The position numbers and the translations under genes are program-made. A DNA stretch of 64,000 bases from Lutraria lutraria (taxonomy: Eukaryota > Mollusca > Bivalvia > Venerida > Mactridae): the NCBI GenBank assembly GCA_964023205.1, contig OZ026833.1, forward strand, positions 36,930,366 through 36,994,365, in the 5' to 3' direction. Each line of letters starts with the position of its first letter. The stretch's first letter is position 1. Below are positions 47,696-59,979 of this stretch, one piece after another. The notes under the pieces were generated by a model. That model was not told where the DNA came from. It made no database searches and worked only from the letters and a program-made list of their open reading frames with translations.

Positions 47696-50600
47696 TCATT
47701 GTACCTGTGATCTCAATCTAAAAGCATGGTAGACAAATTTTCCTAAGTTATTTATTGTGCGTTCGGACTTACAGCTTAATAAAGATATAAATTTATTCAA
47801 TGTCGGCCATCTACAATAGTATGGAGCAAAATACTTCAGTCTAAGATCTCTGTATTTAGGACAAGCTAATACAAAGTGGTATTCATTTTCTACCACATCC
47901 ATCGAACAGGCTAGACATTTTCTATGCTGTCTATCAACATTGGTATACCTGCCTGTTTCTATAGCAAGGTCGTGTGCAGACATTCTTAACTTACTTAGAG
48001 AAATTCTATAATTGTTTTCAACTATTGAATTGAGATATGTTTCCATGTTAAAATCATGTTTAAATAAACAATAAGAAGAAAGTTTCGTTGAATTATTGAT
48101 TCTTGCATACCATGATTGTTTGTACATATCAGTAATTCGTTGTTTAATAGGTGAGTATTTAGGTGTACATATAAACTGATTATTCCACACGTCAGTCATA
48201 CCAATATTGTTTAACAATGTTTTAATATTAAAAGCCCAGTTCGTATTGTCATATGTCATATTCATATCAGCATCCATTGCTAACATTTTATAAACACTCT
48301 TCAATATGGGATTGGTGGTTGTCAAGAGTTTTAGCCAGTAACTAATTAATATGAACTGCCTTACAACTTTCATTGGAAATCGCCCTGTTTCACCATATAA
48401 ACAATCTAAGTTTGTGGACTTTTTGACATGAATAATCTTTCTCAGGAATTTACAATGTATGAGTTCTATATTTTTAGAGTCATGAAAGCCCCATACCGCA
48501 GCATTATAGTTTAAGATAGACCCTACTAAACTATCAAATAGTCTACATTTATCATGTGAGGACATATCTAGTTGGTTAAAAACAATGAACAAATTATGTA
48601 GAGCATAAGAAGAGTGCTGTGCTATCCGCTTTTGTGTTCTATACCACGAACCATTTTTAAACAGGTGGGTTCCTAAATATTTGAATGTTTTTACTTGTTC
48701 AAGTTCCGTTTCACATAATACAAAATTGTGGGTAGTGCCTCTACCTTTCTCAAAAATCATTGTTTTTGTTTTAAGTGTATTGATTTTTATACCCCACATA
48801 TTACAATATATTTCAACATCATCTAACATTGATTGAAGTGCTTGTGGTGTTAAGGCAAACAACACAGAGTCGTCTGCAAATAACAACATAAAAACTTGCA
48901 TCTCATCAATTGAAAAAATTCCTTCCATATTCGTATTTATACTAGATAGCATGTCATTCACGAAAAACAGGAAAAGCAAACTTGAACTTGGGTCTCCTTG
49001 TTTTACCCCAATATTTGAAGAGAAAAAATTCGATGTGCTATTTTTGTATCGAATACACGACCTAACTGAGTTATACATTGCCTGAAGAGCTCTAACAATT
49101 TTAGAGCTTATATGTTGTGATATCAGTTTTTGCCATAAGTAAGTTCTATTTATTTTATCAAAGCACTTTTCGTAGTCCAAAAATGCGCAATATAGCTTCC
49201 TTTTACTACCAAGCGTTTTTGATATAATAGCATGTAATAAAAATATACAGTCTGTTGTAGACTTTCCTTTTTGGAAACCGAACTGGTTATGTATTATAGA
49301 CTCATGTGCAATTGACCAATTAGTTACACGGTTTAACAAAACTTGAGAATAGATTTTACCTAGAACATTTATAAGTGTTACGCCTCTATAGTTTTTAGGG
49401 TTTTCTATATCTCCTCCCTTAAATATTGGTACAATTATTCCCTCGCCCCAAGATTTAGGGTATTCTCCTCTGGTAAATAATCTATTAAACAAGTGTAGTA
49501 AAAAACTAGATATAAAGTCAAAAGAATATTTGAACATTTCAGCACAGAGATAATCAAGTCCGCTACTTTTGTTATTGTTCTGAGAAGATACAGCTTTGCT
49601 AATTTCTTCAAGAGTTATATCACGATCTAGGTACTCGTCAAAAATCAATGATTCGTCCGTCTGTCCCCGATCATCATCATTGCTCGCCTCTGAACAATAC
49701 AGATTCTCAAAATGACTAAATAAATCATTAACGGTAACCTGTTCAGCTATATTCGAATGAGTTTTATATTGGGACTTTACTCGCTTCCAAAACTGTTTTG
49801 GTTTATTTTTTGCTAATTTCGTAAGAATAATTTTCTCTGCATTTTTAAATTTATTTTTCTCACGACGTTTGACCTTATTGTAATACGACTTTGTTTGTAC
49901 AAAGGCCTTTCTATTTTCTTCCGTTTTCTCTCTGAGAAATTTATTTCTAGCAGACGTGTACAGTTTTCGCGCGGTGAAGCAATCAGTATTGAACCATTCG
50001 TTTTTCCCTTTAAAGGGACGTACGTTTCTTTTTGTTGTAGCTTTTCCTAAAATTGGAAAAGAATTGTCTTGCATAAAAACTACAAAACGCTCCATTATTT
50101 CATCTACGCAGTATTCGTTATTTAAGACATCAACGCTTAGTGACTTAAAAAAATCCGCATTAACTGATAACATGTTTGAGAAGTCGTTTAATTTTGCATC
50201 ATCCCAACGTATATATTTCTCATGCTGTTCCGATTCAGACTGATTAGAATTTGAACAACTTTGTCTTTTAACTTTTAAACATATATTCAGCCCCGAGTGA
50301 TCCGAGAATTCGTTCGGAGATAAAACTTCGAAATGCGAAATTTGTGAAAAAGTATCTCTATGTAATAATAGATAATCTACCGTACTCGATCCATTAAAGG
50401 AATGAAACGTGCACTCACTACTATTATTCGCGTGCAGTCGACCGTTCCCAATGAGTAGTGACGTATTTTTACAAAGCTCGATTAGCCTGTTGCCATGCAG
50501 ATCGATCACGTGATCTCGATTCGCACGTGGTTCAATGTAAACAATGTTTGACAGATCGCTGTCGTCTGCATCGAGATAGCTGTCAAAATCGAGTACATCG

Positions 50601-51109
50601 GGAATCTCTGCCGTCCTTGAGTTTAAGTCTCCAGAAATCAAGATGGTACCAAGGGGCTTGTATTTTTCTATATCGGACTCAATTTGTTAAAAAAAATCAA
50701 AATTATTGCGGTCAATTACAGTAGAACCTGGAGGCAGGATATACGTGTTACAGAAATAAATATCTTCTCCTACATCAAACAATGTTTTGCAAAGTTTTAC
50801 CCATAAAATGCCGTATTGATTTTTGTCTATAATAGATATTTTATCTTTAAGGAAATGTCTAAAATATAAAGAAATACCGCCACTGAAACGACATTTTCTA
50901 GTGTTTCTATTTTTGTTACCAAATAAATGCACACTTTGATATCCCTTTATATCTAAATTTAAATTATTGTTTTTTGGAATCCAAGTCTCTTGTAAGAAAA
51001 CTATGTCATATTTACTCACATGTTCTAAAAAACTAGTATCTAATAATTTTCTACTCAAGCCATTTACGTTCCATGACAGAATCTTTACACATTGTTCTTC
51101 TTGACTCCA
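47696..51109 (-). pseudogene. Retrotransposon ORF2 (endonuclease-reverse transcriptase), one stop
   Basis: Open from the codon after the ORF1 TAG to 47696, about 1,137 codons, with one internal TAA at 50687-50689 (FDFF-stop-QIESDI). The frame does not shift there. APE-type endonuclease motifs: SWNVNG, FLQETW, SGDLNSRT, STVDYLLLH and FSDHSG. RT: GFQKGKSTTD, FLDYEKCFD, GVKQGDPSS and LLFADDSVLF. The C-terminus has CLACSMDVVENEYHF with a following C, the Cys/His motif common in this group. No ATG lies in the 17 codons between the ORF1 stop and the endonuclease, so translation probably depends on stop readthrough or reinitiation. The single TAA after a T8 run disables this copy unless it is a sequencing error. 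Confidence 0.92.
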
Positions 51110-52237
51110 CTATGTATGAGGAAGGGGGTCAGTGACCTTCCCATCTCTGTACACTTTGAACAGTTTGTTGTTTACAAAAAGTTTGTATCCGTTGACTCTC
51201 ACGGCTCGACCTTGGTCTTCATGTTCCTTGATAATGTCTTGGAATGCTTTCCGGGCGTCTCTGGCAGGCTGTGGTCTTTGAATACCAACCCCTCGCTTCG
51301 CGTCCTTAAGTCGTGATTTAATGCCCTCTGTGTACGATTGTTGTCGTACTTGTTCACGCTCGGGAGGGTAGTGGAATTTTGCAACAATTGCTCTGGGCTT
51401 TTTAGCTTTATCGGATCCCATGCGATGGGCCCTATCGATTGTCATTTTCGTTCCATCTAGATCCATATGGGTATTGATGACTTCCTTTATCAGATTTATG
51501 CAGTTTTCTGGTGGGTCGTCTGGGTTTGTTGCGGTTTCTGGGATGCCATAAAAAATTAAGTTGTCCCTCATCGATCGTGTCTCGAGATCTAATAGTTTGT
51601 CGTTCATTTCGTCTCTCTGTTTCATGAAATTGTGCGACGATTTTTCCATGTCGGTGAGTTGTAACTTCATGTTTTTTATTTCATCAGTCGCAAGTTTGAG
51701 TCCCGTTTTTTGTTTCTCAAATTCCGAATTTATGAATGTACATGTTTGTTCAACACAGTTCACTTTCTCTTCTACATTTTTCAGTTTAGTTTCCATTAAA
51801 ACAACTTTTGAGTTTATTCTACTAACCGTATCGTCGATTTTCTGCGCGGTCAGCTTCACAGCTTTGACTTCTTCTATAAGTTGAATCGCCCATTCCGGTG
51901 GTTGAGTTGGCGTCGGCGGTGGTCCATACATATGAGATTGAGGTGAGGGTTGAAAACCCATGTGGAATGTTGGAGGATACATGCCGACAGGCGAAGTCAT
52001 GTTGGTCATCTGACTCATATTAGCAGGGTTCGATGTACACACTGGTGAAGCCGAATACTCGATGTCCTGATTACACAGCTTTTTCGTTGTCCGAGCTTTA
52101 CACGCCTGTGTAATACTCGAGTTATTCAAGCATTGCCCACTATCAATATGGCCGCCGTCTAATTGTAAAGGCGATTTTGCTTTTCTTTTTTTGCGTTCTT
52201 TTTTCGTTAGTTTTTGATTTTGTTTTTGGTCAGGCAT
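51110..52237 (-). CDS. Retrotransposon ORF1 protein (coiled coil, RRM-like)
   Basis: 375 residues from the ATG at 52237 (MPDQKQNQ); an upstream in-frame M at 52312 would add 25 hydrophobic residues and is less likely. A lysine/arginine-rich N-terminus (KKERKKRK) is followed by a Pro/Met-rich stretch. A long heptad-type coiled coil starts about residue 145 (EEVKAVKLTAQKIDDTV). An RRM-like domain opens DNLIFYGIPE and contains IDRAHRMG, and a basic C-terminal domain ends DPLPHT. This is the layout of L1-type ORF1 RNA-binding chaperones that trimerise and coat the element RNA. No CCHC knuckles are seen. The frame is fully open. It ends with TAG, and the same frame continues directly into ORF2. 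Confidence 0.9.
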   Translation of the reverse strand: MPDQKQNQKLTKKERKKRKAKSPLQLDGGHIDSGQCLNNSSITQACKARTTKKLCNQDIEYSASPVCTSNPANMSQMTNMTSPVGMYPPTFHMGFQPSPQSHMYGPPPTPTQPPEWAIQLIEEVKAVKLTAQKIDDTVSRINSKVVLMETKLKNVEEKVNCVEQTCTFINSEFEKQKTGLKLATDEIKNMKLQLTDMEKSSHNFMKQRDEMNDKLLDLETRSMRDNLIFYGIPETATNPDDPPENCINLIKEVINTHMDLDGTKMTIDRAHRMGSDKAKKPRAIVAKFHYPPEREQVRQQSYTEGIKSRLKDAKRGVGIQRPQPARDARKAFQDIIKEHEDQGRAVRVNGYKLFVNNKLFKVYRDGKVTDPLPHT

Positions 52238-52377
52238 GAAGCCGAAATAACGATAATTGTTCAGTACCAAAAAATTCCTCACAAAATCCAGTAAAACTAA
52301 TAATAAATCCAATTCATTCCTCTCTGATTGAATTCATGTTTTCACTATTCAAACCACGTGATTAATACGTGATATAT

Positions 52378-54130
52378 GATAGATAGATAAATTCTTTATT
52401 TCATTTAGATTTGTGCTATTCGCACATCATCACTACATATTCATACAATTTAGATTTTCACATGATACATACATACAAACAAACATCCTAACAATCACTC
52501 AAGTAAACATACATACATACATACAAACATGTATACAGATACACAAACAAACATACTTTTACATATTCAAATTAACATGCATACAGTCATACATAGAAAC
52601 AAACATATGTACAATTTCAATTCACAAACGGTCAATTGAGCATGATTATACTGTTCAATCATGCTGGACAGTTCAGTGGTAGAAAATAGGTTCGGTGGAG
52701 AATATAGGGAGAATGTATAATAATATATCATGTTGAAATTGTTCTTATATTCGAAAGAAAATGAAATATAATGTAAAGAGGGTTTAAATAAGAACACTGC
52801 AAAGTGACTATACTGTTCATTACATAAGCGTTAGCCTGCGTTTGCTGGCGAGTACAATAAAGTTTGCAAGATTTACGAGTATTTTTTTATTGGTGGTATT
52901 TAAGAGATCTACGAATTTTGCCACACATGGTCTGATATAATATCTTCTTGGTATATATCTTTGTCTCAAATCTTTATATTGATCACAGATTATTATGAAA
53001 TGGTATTCGTCTTCCAGATCAGATTTATCACAGAGAACACATGTTCTTTCATTTCTAGGTTTTCGATTCCTACCATACCTTAAACTTTCTATCAACAAAT
53101 TATGTGACGATGTTCTAATTTTCGTTATACAGTTACGTAACTTTGGAGAAAGTAATGTTGTTAGATGGCTAGATAGTCCAAACTTAGTTTTAATATACAT
53201 ATTTAATGTGTTTAACGTGTTATTATTCGATACATCGTTATACCATTTCTGAATAAAACAGTCTACAATAACTTTTTCGAAAACTACAATAAATGCTTTA
53301 TCATCTATACTGTGCGGATTATCAAATATATAGCTAAACCCGTACTGGTCGAGTAATGACTTAACATTATAGACCCAGTTTTTCGTACCTTCTATGTAGC
53401 GTAAAAATGATTCATTATAAACTGTTTTTATTAATAAATTGTTGGAATTAACAACTTTCAGCCAATATTTAATGACATGTACATAGCGTTTTACATATAG
53501 CGGATATCGCCCTAGCTCACCATATATAGCCGCGTTACTGGTTGATTGCTTGACTCCTAGAATGGTTTTACAGTATTGAAGATGCACCCTTTCGAGGTCA
53601 TGTGCCTTAGTTATTCCCCATACTGGGCAAGCGTAGTTCAAGATTGAGCCGACGAACGCATCAAACAGCTGCAAAGCTGTATCAGGGCGTATATCGAATT
53701 TCCTAATATTGCTTAGTAATACATACATAGCTTTTAGAGCTTTACCTTTTAAGCATTTTGTATTTAAAACAAATGTTCCGGTATAATTAAATGTTACACC
53801 TAGATAGTTGAAGTTATCAACTACTTCTAGCCGCTCTCCGTTGTAATTCCATATTTCGTCATGTTTAAGCGTACCCCTTTTGCGAAAAACAACTATTTTT
53901 GTTTTTGAAGTGTTCACTTCCAGTCCCAATGTTTCACAATAAGTATGTAGCGAATCAAGACTTGATTGTAAGTCTTCTATGGAATTTCCGCAAATAACCA
54001 TGTCATCGGCAAACAATAAAATTATAATACAAACATCACTAAATGATAGTCCTGACAGTGAGTCATTTTGTATAAACAATTCAATATTATCTATATGTTC
54101 ACACCCGTTTGTCCGAATTGTGTTGTCCGA
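52378..54130 (-). mobile_element. Second non-LTR retrotransposon, 5'-truncated
   Basis: Carries the RT second half to the C-terminus, a 3' UTR with ACAT/ACAA microsatellite-like stretches (52460-52620 on plus) and a (TATC)n tail at 52378-52390. Truncation lies upstream of about 54130, as expected of incomplete reverse transcription. Same orientation as the element at 47484 but a different family by sequence and tail. Confidence 0.85.
52820..54115 (-). pseudogene. Truncated reverse transcriptase, open for 419+ codons
   Basis: The frame reads from about NGCEHIDNIEL near 54115 through LLFADDMVICG (catalytic FADD), VNTSKTKIVVF, GSILNYACPVWG and the C-terminal CVLCDKSDLEDEYHF Cys/His motif to a stop at 52820. 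It lacks the endonuclease and the first RT motifs. There are no internal stops, so it is fairly young. Parallel motifs in the neighbouring element at 47696 show a related but distinct family. Confidence 0.9.
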
Positions 54131-56055
54131 ATATCATGGGTAATCCGATGTGATATCATAACATGTACTTTAAAATCATTCAAACGTGTTTTACACATAT
54201 TATCCTGAATCGTCAATTTACTCAGATCGAAGATTTTCATGCCTTTAAAGAGGCTTTTTAGACGTATCCAATTATATATCGAAGCCACACATAATGATCT
54301 TCTTAACAATAATGGGTATACACAATTATCATAATCTGCTTAATACAGTATAATGATTATCCCTTAATTTGGAAATGGTTGGTAAATTGCATTGAAGATA
54401 TCATGATTTGAATTTGATACGCAATTAAGTGTTCACATCCATGTTAAAAGTTTATTCCAAAATGACACGAAATGCTACAAAAATACAAGTAAGAAAATAC
54501 TTGCAATTCATTACAATTAGAAGTTGTTAAGCACGTCGGCACTAAATAGATACTTTACTCTTTATATGTCTCTTTTTTTGTAAGCATACTTTTGCTTGTT
54601 ACTCTTAACGAACATCATGAATTATTTTAACTGCTATGGCATTGTTGTCTAAGTATTTCTTCAAGAGAAAAACGATTTTCTTGTTTAGTATATGCACGTC
54701 AACCTGTGCTTCACTTATTAGTTATATACACACAAGTAGAAGTTGTGCAACAACACAGATAGATTATTAGAATATATCTTATATAGGAATTTTGACTAAA
54801 CAAGTGTCTGTGATAGATATAAGACGAGTCTTTCATCTGAAGTCCACATCGATACATGTATGCAGTTCACCCAGTTTTGTCAACCAATTAGCTGTAAGAT
54901 AATTTCAAAATTGTGTTCGATTTATTGCATACATATTTCATAATATGTCTCACTAGCTAAGTAACTGGCTCACGTGACCGACCTAATAACCAGATATTGA
55001 AGTGTTTTTATTTTAGGCTAGAGTTTTTCATTTTACTGACACTGTTATAGTCATTGAAATTTATTTTTGCCCCATACTGAAGTTTAAAATTTACTTTCAT
55101 TTTAGCCTTCGACTACTGAAACTGAAAGTGCACATTCAATACTTTCATTTGATATGTCAGAATTTCAGAAATATACAAATACAACACGTGTGTTTGGAAA
55201 TCTATTGAAACATTTTAATCAGAAATACACATGTGACTTTCAATGACTTAGAGACTAAACACGCCTGGTACGAGTAGATCTATATATATATATATGGTAC
55301 GGTAAATATTTAAGAGCATCTATGGAGGTTTAGTAAATAGTGTGCATGCCTATGCTTTGTAGTCAGCATTTGCTTTCACAGTATCACCAATACATCTGGC
55401 AATGCATTAGGGACGACAGATTGGACGAACGAAAGCTTTTAAAAAAGTGTGTCGTCCAAATACCGCCATGATACAGTACACTTACTCCCTGCACACACAG
55501 CTAAAGACAATATACAGTCGAAATAATTGGGAACTAATGAAGCAACATATCGGACACAATTTATATATTAAGAGGAGGATATCATAAAATACCGCTTGAT
55601 CAATATATTTAATTTTTATGTGGCATTAATCAGAAGAACCGGTGCAAATAATGAAATATCACTTTTACCCTTTTATTTTTGTTCCATTTTTTCCAGAAAT
55701 TATGACCACTGTGTTTATAAAACGAAAGATAAAAAACATGGCCTTTTCCAGTAAAGGGTTACCTTGAAGTTGGATATAATTTACATAATTGCACTTGTAT
55801 ACGAAATTTATAAACAATATCATACACAAAATGACTTTGCGTTACTGCTCGTTCAAAAGAGAAAATTATAAAACAAATATGATATTTATCCAATGGAATG
55901 CATCAAATTGTTGTATTTCTGTATTTCTTCCCTATATTAACTCGTTGACATCGGTGAGTGCACATGGAAGTTAACAGTTATCGAATGTGTCTTTGTTCTA
56001 CAGTAAGAATTTACTAGTTCGTCTGGATATAAGTATTTTCAAGTTATGAATACTG
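54131..56055. other. Intergenic stretch
   Basis: No recognised gene. A short (TA)n run lies at about 55280. ORFs here are under 75 codons and without family features. Confidence 0.5.
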
Positions 56056-56064
56056 ATACAAGTA

Positions 56065-56385
56065 TCTCATAAAATGTCATATAATAACATACAAGTATAA
56101 CATACTTAGACTAGTAAAATGTTATATAATAACATACAAGTACAGTGTCATATAATTACATACAAGTAAAATGACATGTAATAACATACAAGTAAAATGC
56201 CATATAATAATATACAAATACAATGTAATATAATAACGTACACGTAAAATGCCATATACATTGTTATAACATACAAGTAAAATGTCATATAATAACATAT
56301 ATGTAAAATGACATATAATAACATACAAGTAAAATGACATATAATAACATACAAGTAAATTACCATATGATAACATACTAGAAAA
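56065..56385. repeat. A+T-rich minisatellite, ~26-bp unit
   Basis: About twelve diverged copies of acatataataacatacaagt plus aaaatg. The frames of 72-114 codons that run through it on the minus strand (repeating YVIICHFT-like text) are a product of the repeat. Confidence 0.93.
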
Positions 56386-56684
56386 GATCCTGGTTTCAGG
56401 TATTGTTATCGTAAATTGTAAGAATCCAATAGAGCATACTTTTACTATATTGGGTTCAATCATCAAATGGATTCAACAATAAAATGCACATGATCTTGAC
56501 GCGCTCATACAACGTCACGTAAATCAAATAATTTCAGTGGATTCAACGCCCTTTACAATTATATTATATGGTTTTCCCCGGACTGTATTTATAACCAGTA
56601 CTAACTTACCCTTCCACATGGAGTCTGCAACTTCTCAAAACGGGAGGAAAAAATGTCTTGGAAGGGTATGACCTGTCGTGACTA

Positions 56685-56755
56685 GGATTCGAACCCGGAT
56701 AGCCGAGTTACATGTCCAGCATACTAACCAGTGCATCACAGCCGCGGCTGCAAAT
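56685..56755 (-). tRNA. tRNA-like sequence, probably a pseudogene
   Basis: On the minus strand a good B box (ggttcgaatcc), a D-arm-like gcactggttagtatgc and an anticodon loop candidate catgtaa (TGT). Acceptor strands pair at about five of seven positions and the T stem has a mismatch. No clear T-run terminator. Confidence 0.4.
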
Positions 56756-56929
56756 TGAATATCGCGATCACGATAGATACTGATACTTATTCTAAAACCA
56801 ATTTTTGCACACAGTCATTACTATTCTTTTAAGGAAATAATCACTGATCTACAATTCTGTAATCATCATGTATACTTCTCTCCACTAATTATTACTGCTA
56901 ATGTCGCTACCGTTCTTTTAGCGTTATGA

Positions 56930-57235
56930 TGTATGAAGAACACCCGAATATGCACTGTAACCTTTAGGGACATTTTATATCGACGGAATCGTGACAAAAG
57001 AGTAACAATGCAACAATGCGAAAATGCGAAAAGGTCGGCTTTGTCATATTTTAGCATTGTTACATTTTCGCCACGAAAAAGCAAAGATACGACAGATGTA
57101 AGGAGAAAACACACGACACAGTTTTGGTGTCGTATTGTCGCCCTTCATCTGTCGCATTTTCGAAAATGCAACAATGCAAAGATTTGTTGTGGCGAAAAAG
57201 CGAAAACACGACATGGCATAAATCAGCCACCATAG
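56930..57235. repeat. Dispersed repeat with scrambled cgacaatgcgaaaa motifs
   Basis: Short motifs such as caacaatgcgaaaa, cattttcgccac, gtcgtattgtcgcc and cgaaaaagcgaaaac recur in both orientations. I recognise this kind of repeat from bivalve genomes. The 100-codon plus-strand ORF through it is incidental. Confidence 0.55.
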
Positions 57236-57763
57236 CTTACCTCTGAGAGGCATTTGAAGAAAGATAGCCAGCCAGACTGTTATAAAACAGTATACATTTT
57301 GTAATATGTAATTATCTGACCGAATTCATTCACAAGCCAATATGAGAGGGAGTATTGGACAAGAAATACCATTTCACGCAAATCTCGTTTTACACGAGAA
57401 ACATGCGTGTCAAAATATGCTCATGCATACATGTACATTGAACATAAACATTAGGTAGTGCTCGTATTGTGTTTGAGGACTGATTTACTTTCTTAAACAA
57501 AAAGGCACATTTTTGTACATCTGGTAAATACATTCATTCAATGAAGACCCAAAAAACGTAGCATTGTTTTACAGTGGAGAGGAAAAATATGTTGCTGTTT
57601 GTATAATCATATAATACGAGTATGTTTGAGATGAACCTGTGTTCATTATGATATTTATACCTACTGTCCATGAAAACATTGATAGGAAGTACAGTCGGTT
57701 TATTCTAAGTCCCTTTCACAATGGCACTGTCACCGAATATGATTCATACCGGTCCCAATCTTG

Positions 57764-58017
57764 TGCCTGCCTCCGTGGTCGACAGATTAATGTTATGCTG
57801 ACCTCAAATTACTGAACCCTGTCACTGACAGAGGGTCGTGGATTCGATCCCAGTTAGCGAATATGTCTCTATATGTGAGAGAGTAGGCAGTTGCTTGCGG
57901 AGAATGGATGTCTAGTACTGGTTCTTCCCAGGAACGATGGTTAGGTGAACTGTTCGCCTCATATCACCGTGCCTGTTGAAAAGGGGCGTAAAATTCAAAG
58001 AAACAAAACAAACAAAC
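57764..58017 (+). mobile_element. tRNA-headed SINE (V-SINE/RUDI-like), copy 3
   Basis: Best-preserved copy. Head tgcctgcctccgtggtcgac, B box ggattcgatccc, middle tgtgagagagtaggcagttg, conserved 3' part ggtgaactgttcgcctcata then gttgaaaaggggcgtaaaat, and tail aaacaaaacaaacaaac. Confidence 0.85.
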
Positions 58018-58199
58018 TACAAGTTGGGGAAAGACATATATGAGAGGGAGTAAAATTCTAAGTTCTAACTACCTAAGAGACTAAAGCGTCCTATTTATTC
58101 TGTCGCATGATTTTGAAAAGGTGGATATATCTTTATTGAGACATTTACTCTTCTTATCCTTAACATTGAAACAGCAATCATATCATACAAACAACCGAA

Positions 58200-58340
58200 C
58201 GCCAAAAGAAAGTTTACATTTTCTGTAATTCAACTAGCCAGTTGTTAAAGATCAAGAAGTTGTGAGTTCGAACACAGGACGAGTCTTACACTGTGGTCAT
58301 CCGTGACTAATTTGACTGAAGATATAACATCCTATGTTAA
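58200..58340 (+). other. Weak tRNA-like B box region
   Basis: tagccagttg and gtgagttcgaacac have A- and B-box-like spacing, but no arms fold convincingly. May be the head of an old SINE. Confidence 0.25.
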
Positions 58341-59259
58341 ATTGTCCCCCACCTCTGATTGCGTATGTAATGCTGTTAGTATTGGTTAATGCCTAGATGA
58401 ACTCCAAGGAAGCTAGTCAGTATAACTGCCCGCCTAACTTTAATGTTGAAAATAACGCTAAATCCAATGAAATAAATAAATCATTTATATTGTATTGCAT
58501 CAATATACTACATCAACATCAATTACGGTATACAATAAGTAATGATTTTATCTCTTATATTTTGTCTTTTTTATACGCACATGCTTTTCGTTGCACTTTG
58601 TACATATAATTAAAATATTTTCATTATGTTATGAATATTGTAGTAACCATGTATCGCCAATGTAGATATTTTCAAATGTATTTAGCCATGAACACAGGTA
58701 ACTGTACCATGAATAGATTATAAAAATATGAAAAAAAATAACAAAAAAAAAACTTATTAATATGTTAACAATGTATATTTCAACGAAAATTCTCTGGACG
58801 ATCACTGAGGTGACTTTTGTTTTTCAATTTCATCAAGGATTTCGTTAAATTCATGCAAGTGAATATACTTTTTACGGCCGTAATTGAACAAAAACATATT
58901 CCTGCATTGAAAGCTTTATTTATTTACATTACTTTACCTTCATAACATGTAATTCAACGTTTAAATTTCGATTTTATCTAATTATCAATAAATATTTTTT
59001 ATTATTATTATTTTTTTTATTATTATTTTTATAATCTATTCATGATACAGTTACCTGTGGCCATGAACTTTACATTTAAAAACCAATAAAGTATTTGACA
59101 TGACTGTGATAAATGTTGAACCGCGTACACGAATTCAATAAAACTGTGTACACGATTATGATTGGCAACAAGCTATTGGCCGTGTTTATCTAATGTTAAA
59201 TTTCTTTTTGTGATAAAAATATCATTTTCCCACTATATATACGTGTCGTAGGTTAAATA
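58341..59259. other. A+T-rich stretch with (TTA)n and poly-T runs
   Basis: Simple tattattattttttttatt sequence at about 58995-59030. No gene recognised. Confidence 0.5.
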
Positions 59260-59707
59260 TGTGGTCTGGTTTATTGGTCCTGAAAGAAGGAATAACACGC
59301 TATGCATTGAACATTTAATAAATATTTCGTGCGTCTTCACGCGACGAAAGCAAAACGGCAAGTGCTTGACCACAAGTACAAAACATAAACTATAAAATGA
59401 TACAAAACATGATAGTCAACAGCAAATGGCATAAAGAACACAATGCAAATATTTACCTGAAAGAAGGAATAACACGCTATGCATTGAACATTTAATAAAT
59501 ATTTCGTGCGTCTTCACGCGACGAAAGCAAAACGGCAAGTGCGTGAGTGCAGTGAACTATGGTATGGTCGTATATAAAAAAACATATATGACCGTACCAT
59601 TCCGGACTGGAACAAAGTTAATGACGATGATGTTAATGATAGATGATGTACAAGTGGCCAAATATATAAAGTATGATAAATAATAATATAATAGTCGCCC
59701 TGCGACA
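59260..59707 (-). repeat. Gypsy LTR with a 176-bp internal duplication
   Basis: Starts TGTCGCAGGG just after the polypurine tract and ends accagaccaca. An 88-bp segment (gcacttgccgttttgctttc ... ttccttctttcag on minus) occurs twice, at 59542-59455 and 59366-59279, 176 bp apart and almost identical. Confidence 0.8.
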
Positions 59708-59979
59708 TTCTCCCCCTCACCGAAAAATGCCGTCCCGACATTTCAAGAACTAACTACAATGCTACAGCATATTTCTATAAATACAACTACTTAATCAACA
59801 GCAATGCCAGAAGGACACAATTACAAAGATGCGCGCTAGCAGACCATCATGTAATACAATTACTCACATCTTAATATTACAACACTATAAAAACAATACT
59901 AATACTTATTCAACCTGTATATTGTAGTTCCATCAGAACACAATATCCACAGAAACTGAATCAAAGTACTAGATACAAT

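Larger units (their letters stand above)
47484..52378 (-). mobile_element. Non-LTR retrotransposon, nearly full length
   Basis: On the minus strand: a short 5' leader (under about 140 bp), ORF1, a single TAG, ORF2 (endonuclease-RT), a 3' UTR of about 190 bp and a microsatellite tail of (ATGTT)n at 47508-47484. It has APE-type endonuclease and RT plus a C-terminal Cys/His motif, so it belongs to the APE-bearing non-LTR group; I do not assign the clade. Its 5' end abuts the 3' tail of a second element in the same orientation. Confidence 0.92.

Noticed and set aside
49956..50724. Plus-strand ORFs across retrotransposon ORF2
   Set aside because: Opposite-strand shadows of a frame with clear endonuclease and RT motifs.
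56122..56466. 114-codon minus-strand ORF with repeated hydrophobic text
   Set aside because: Produced by the 26-bp minisatellite.
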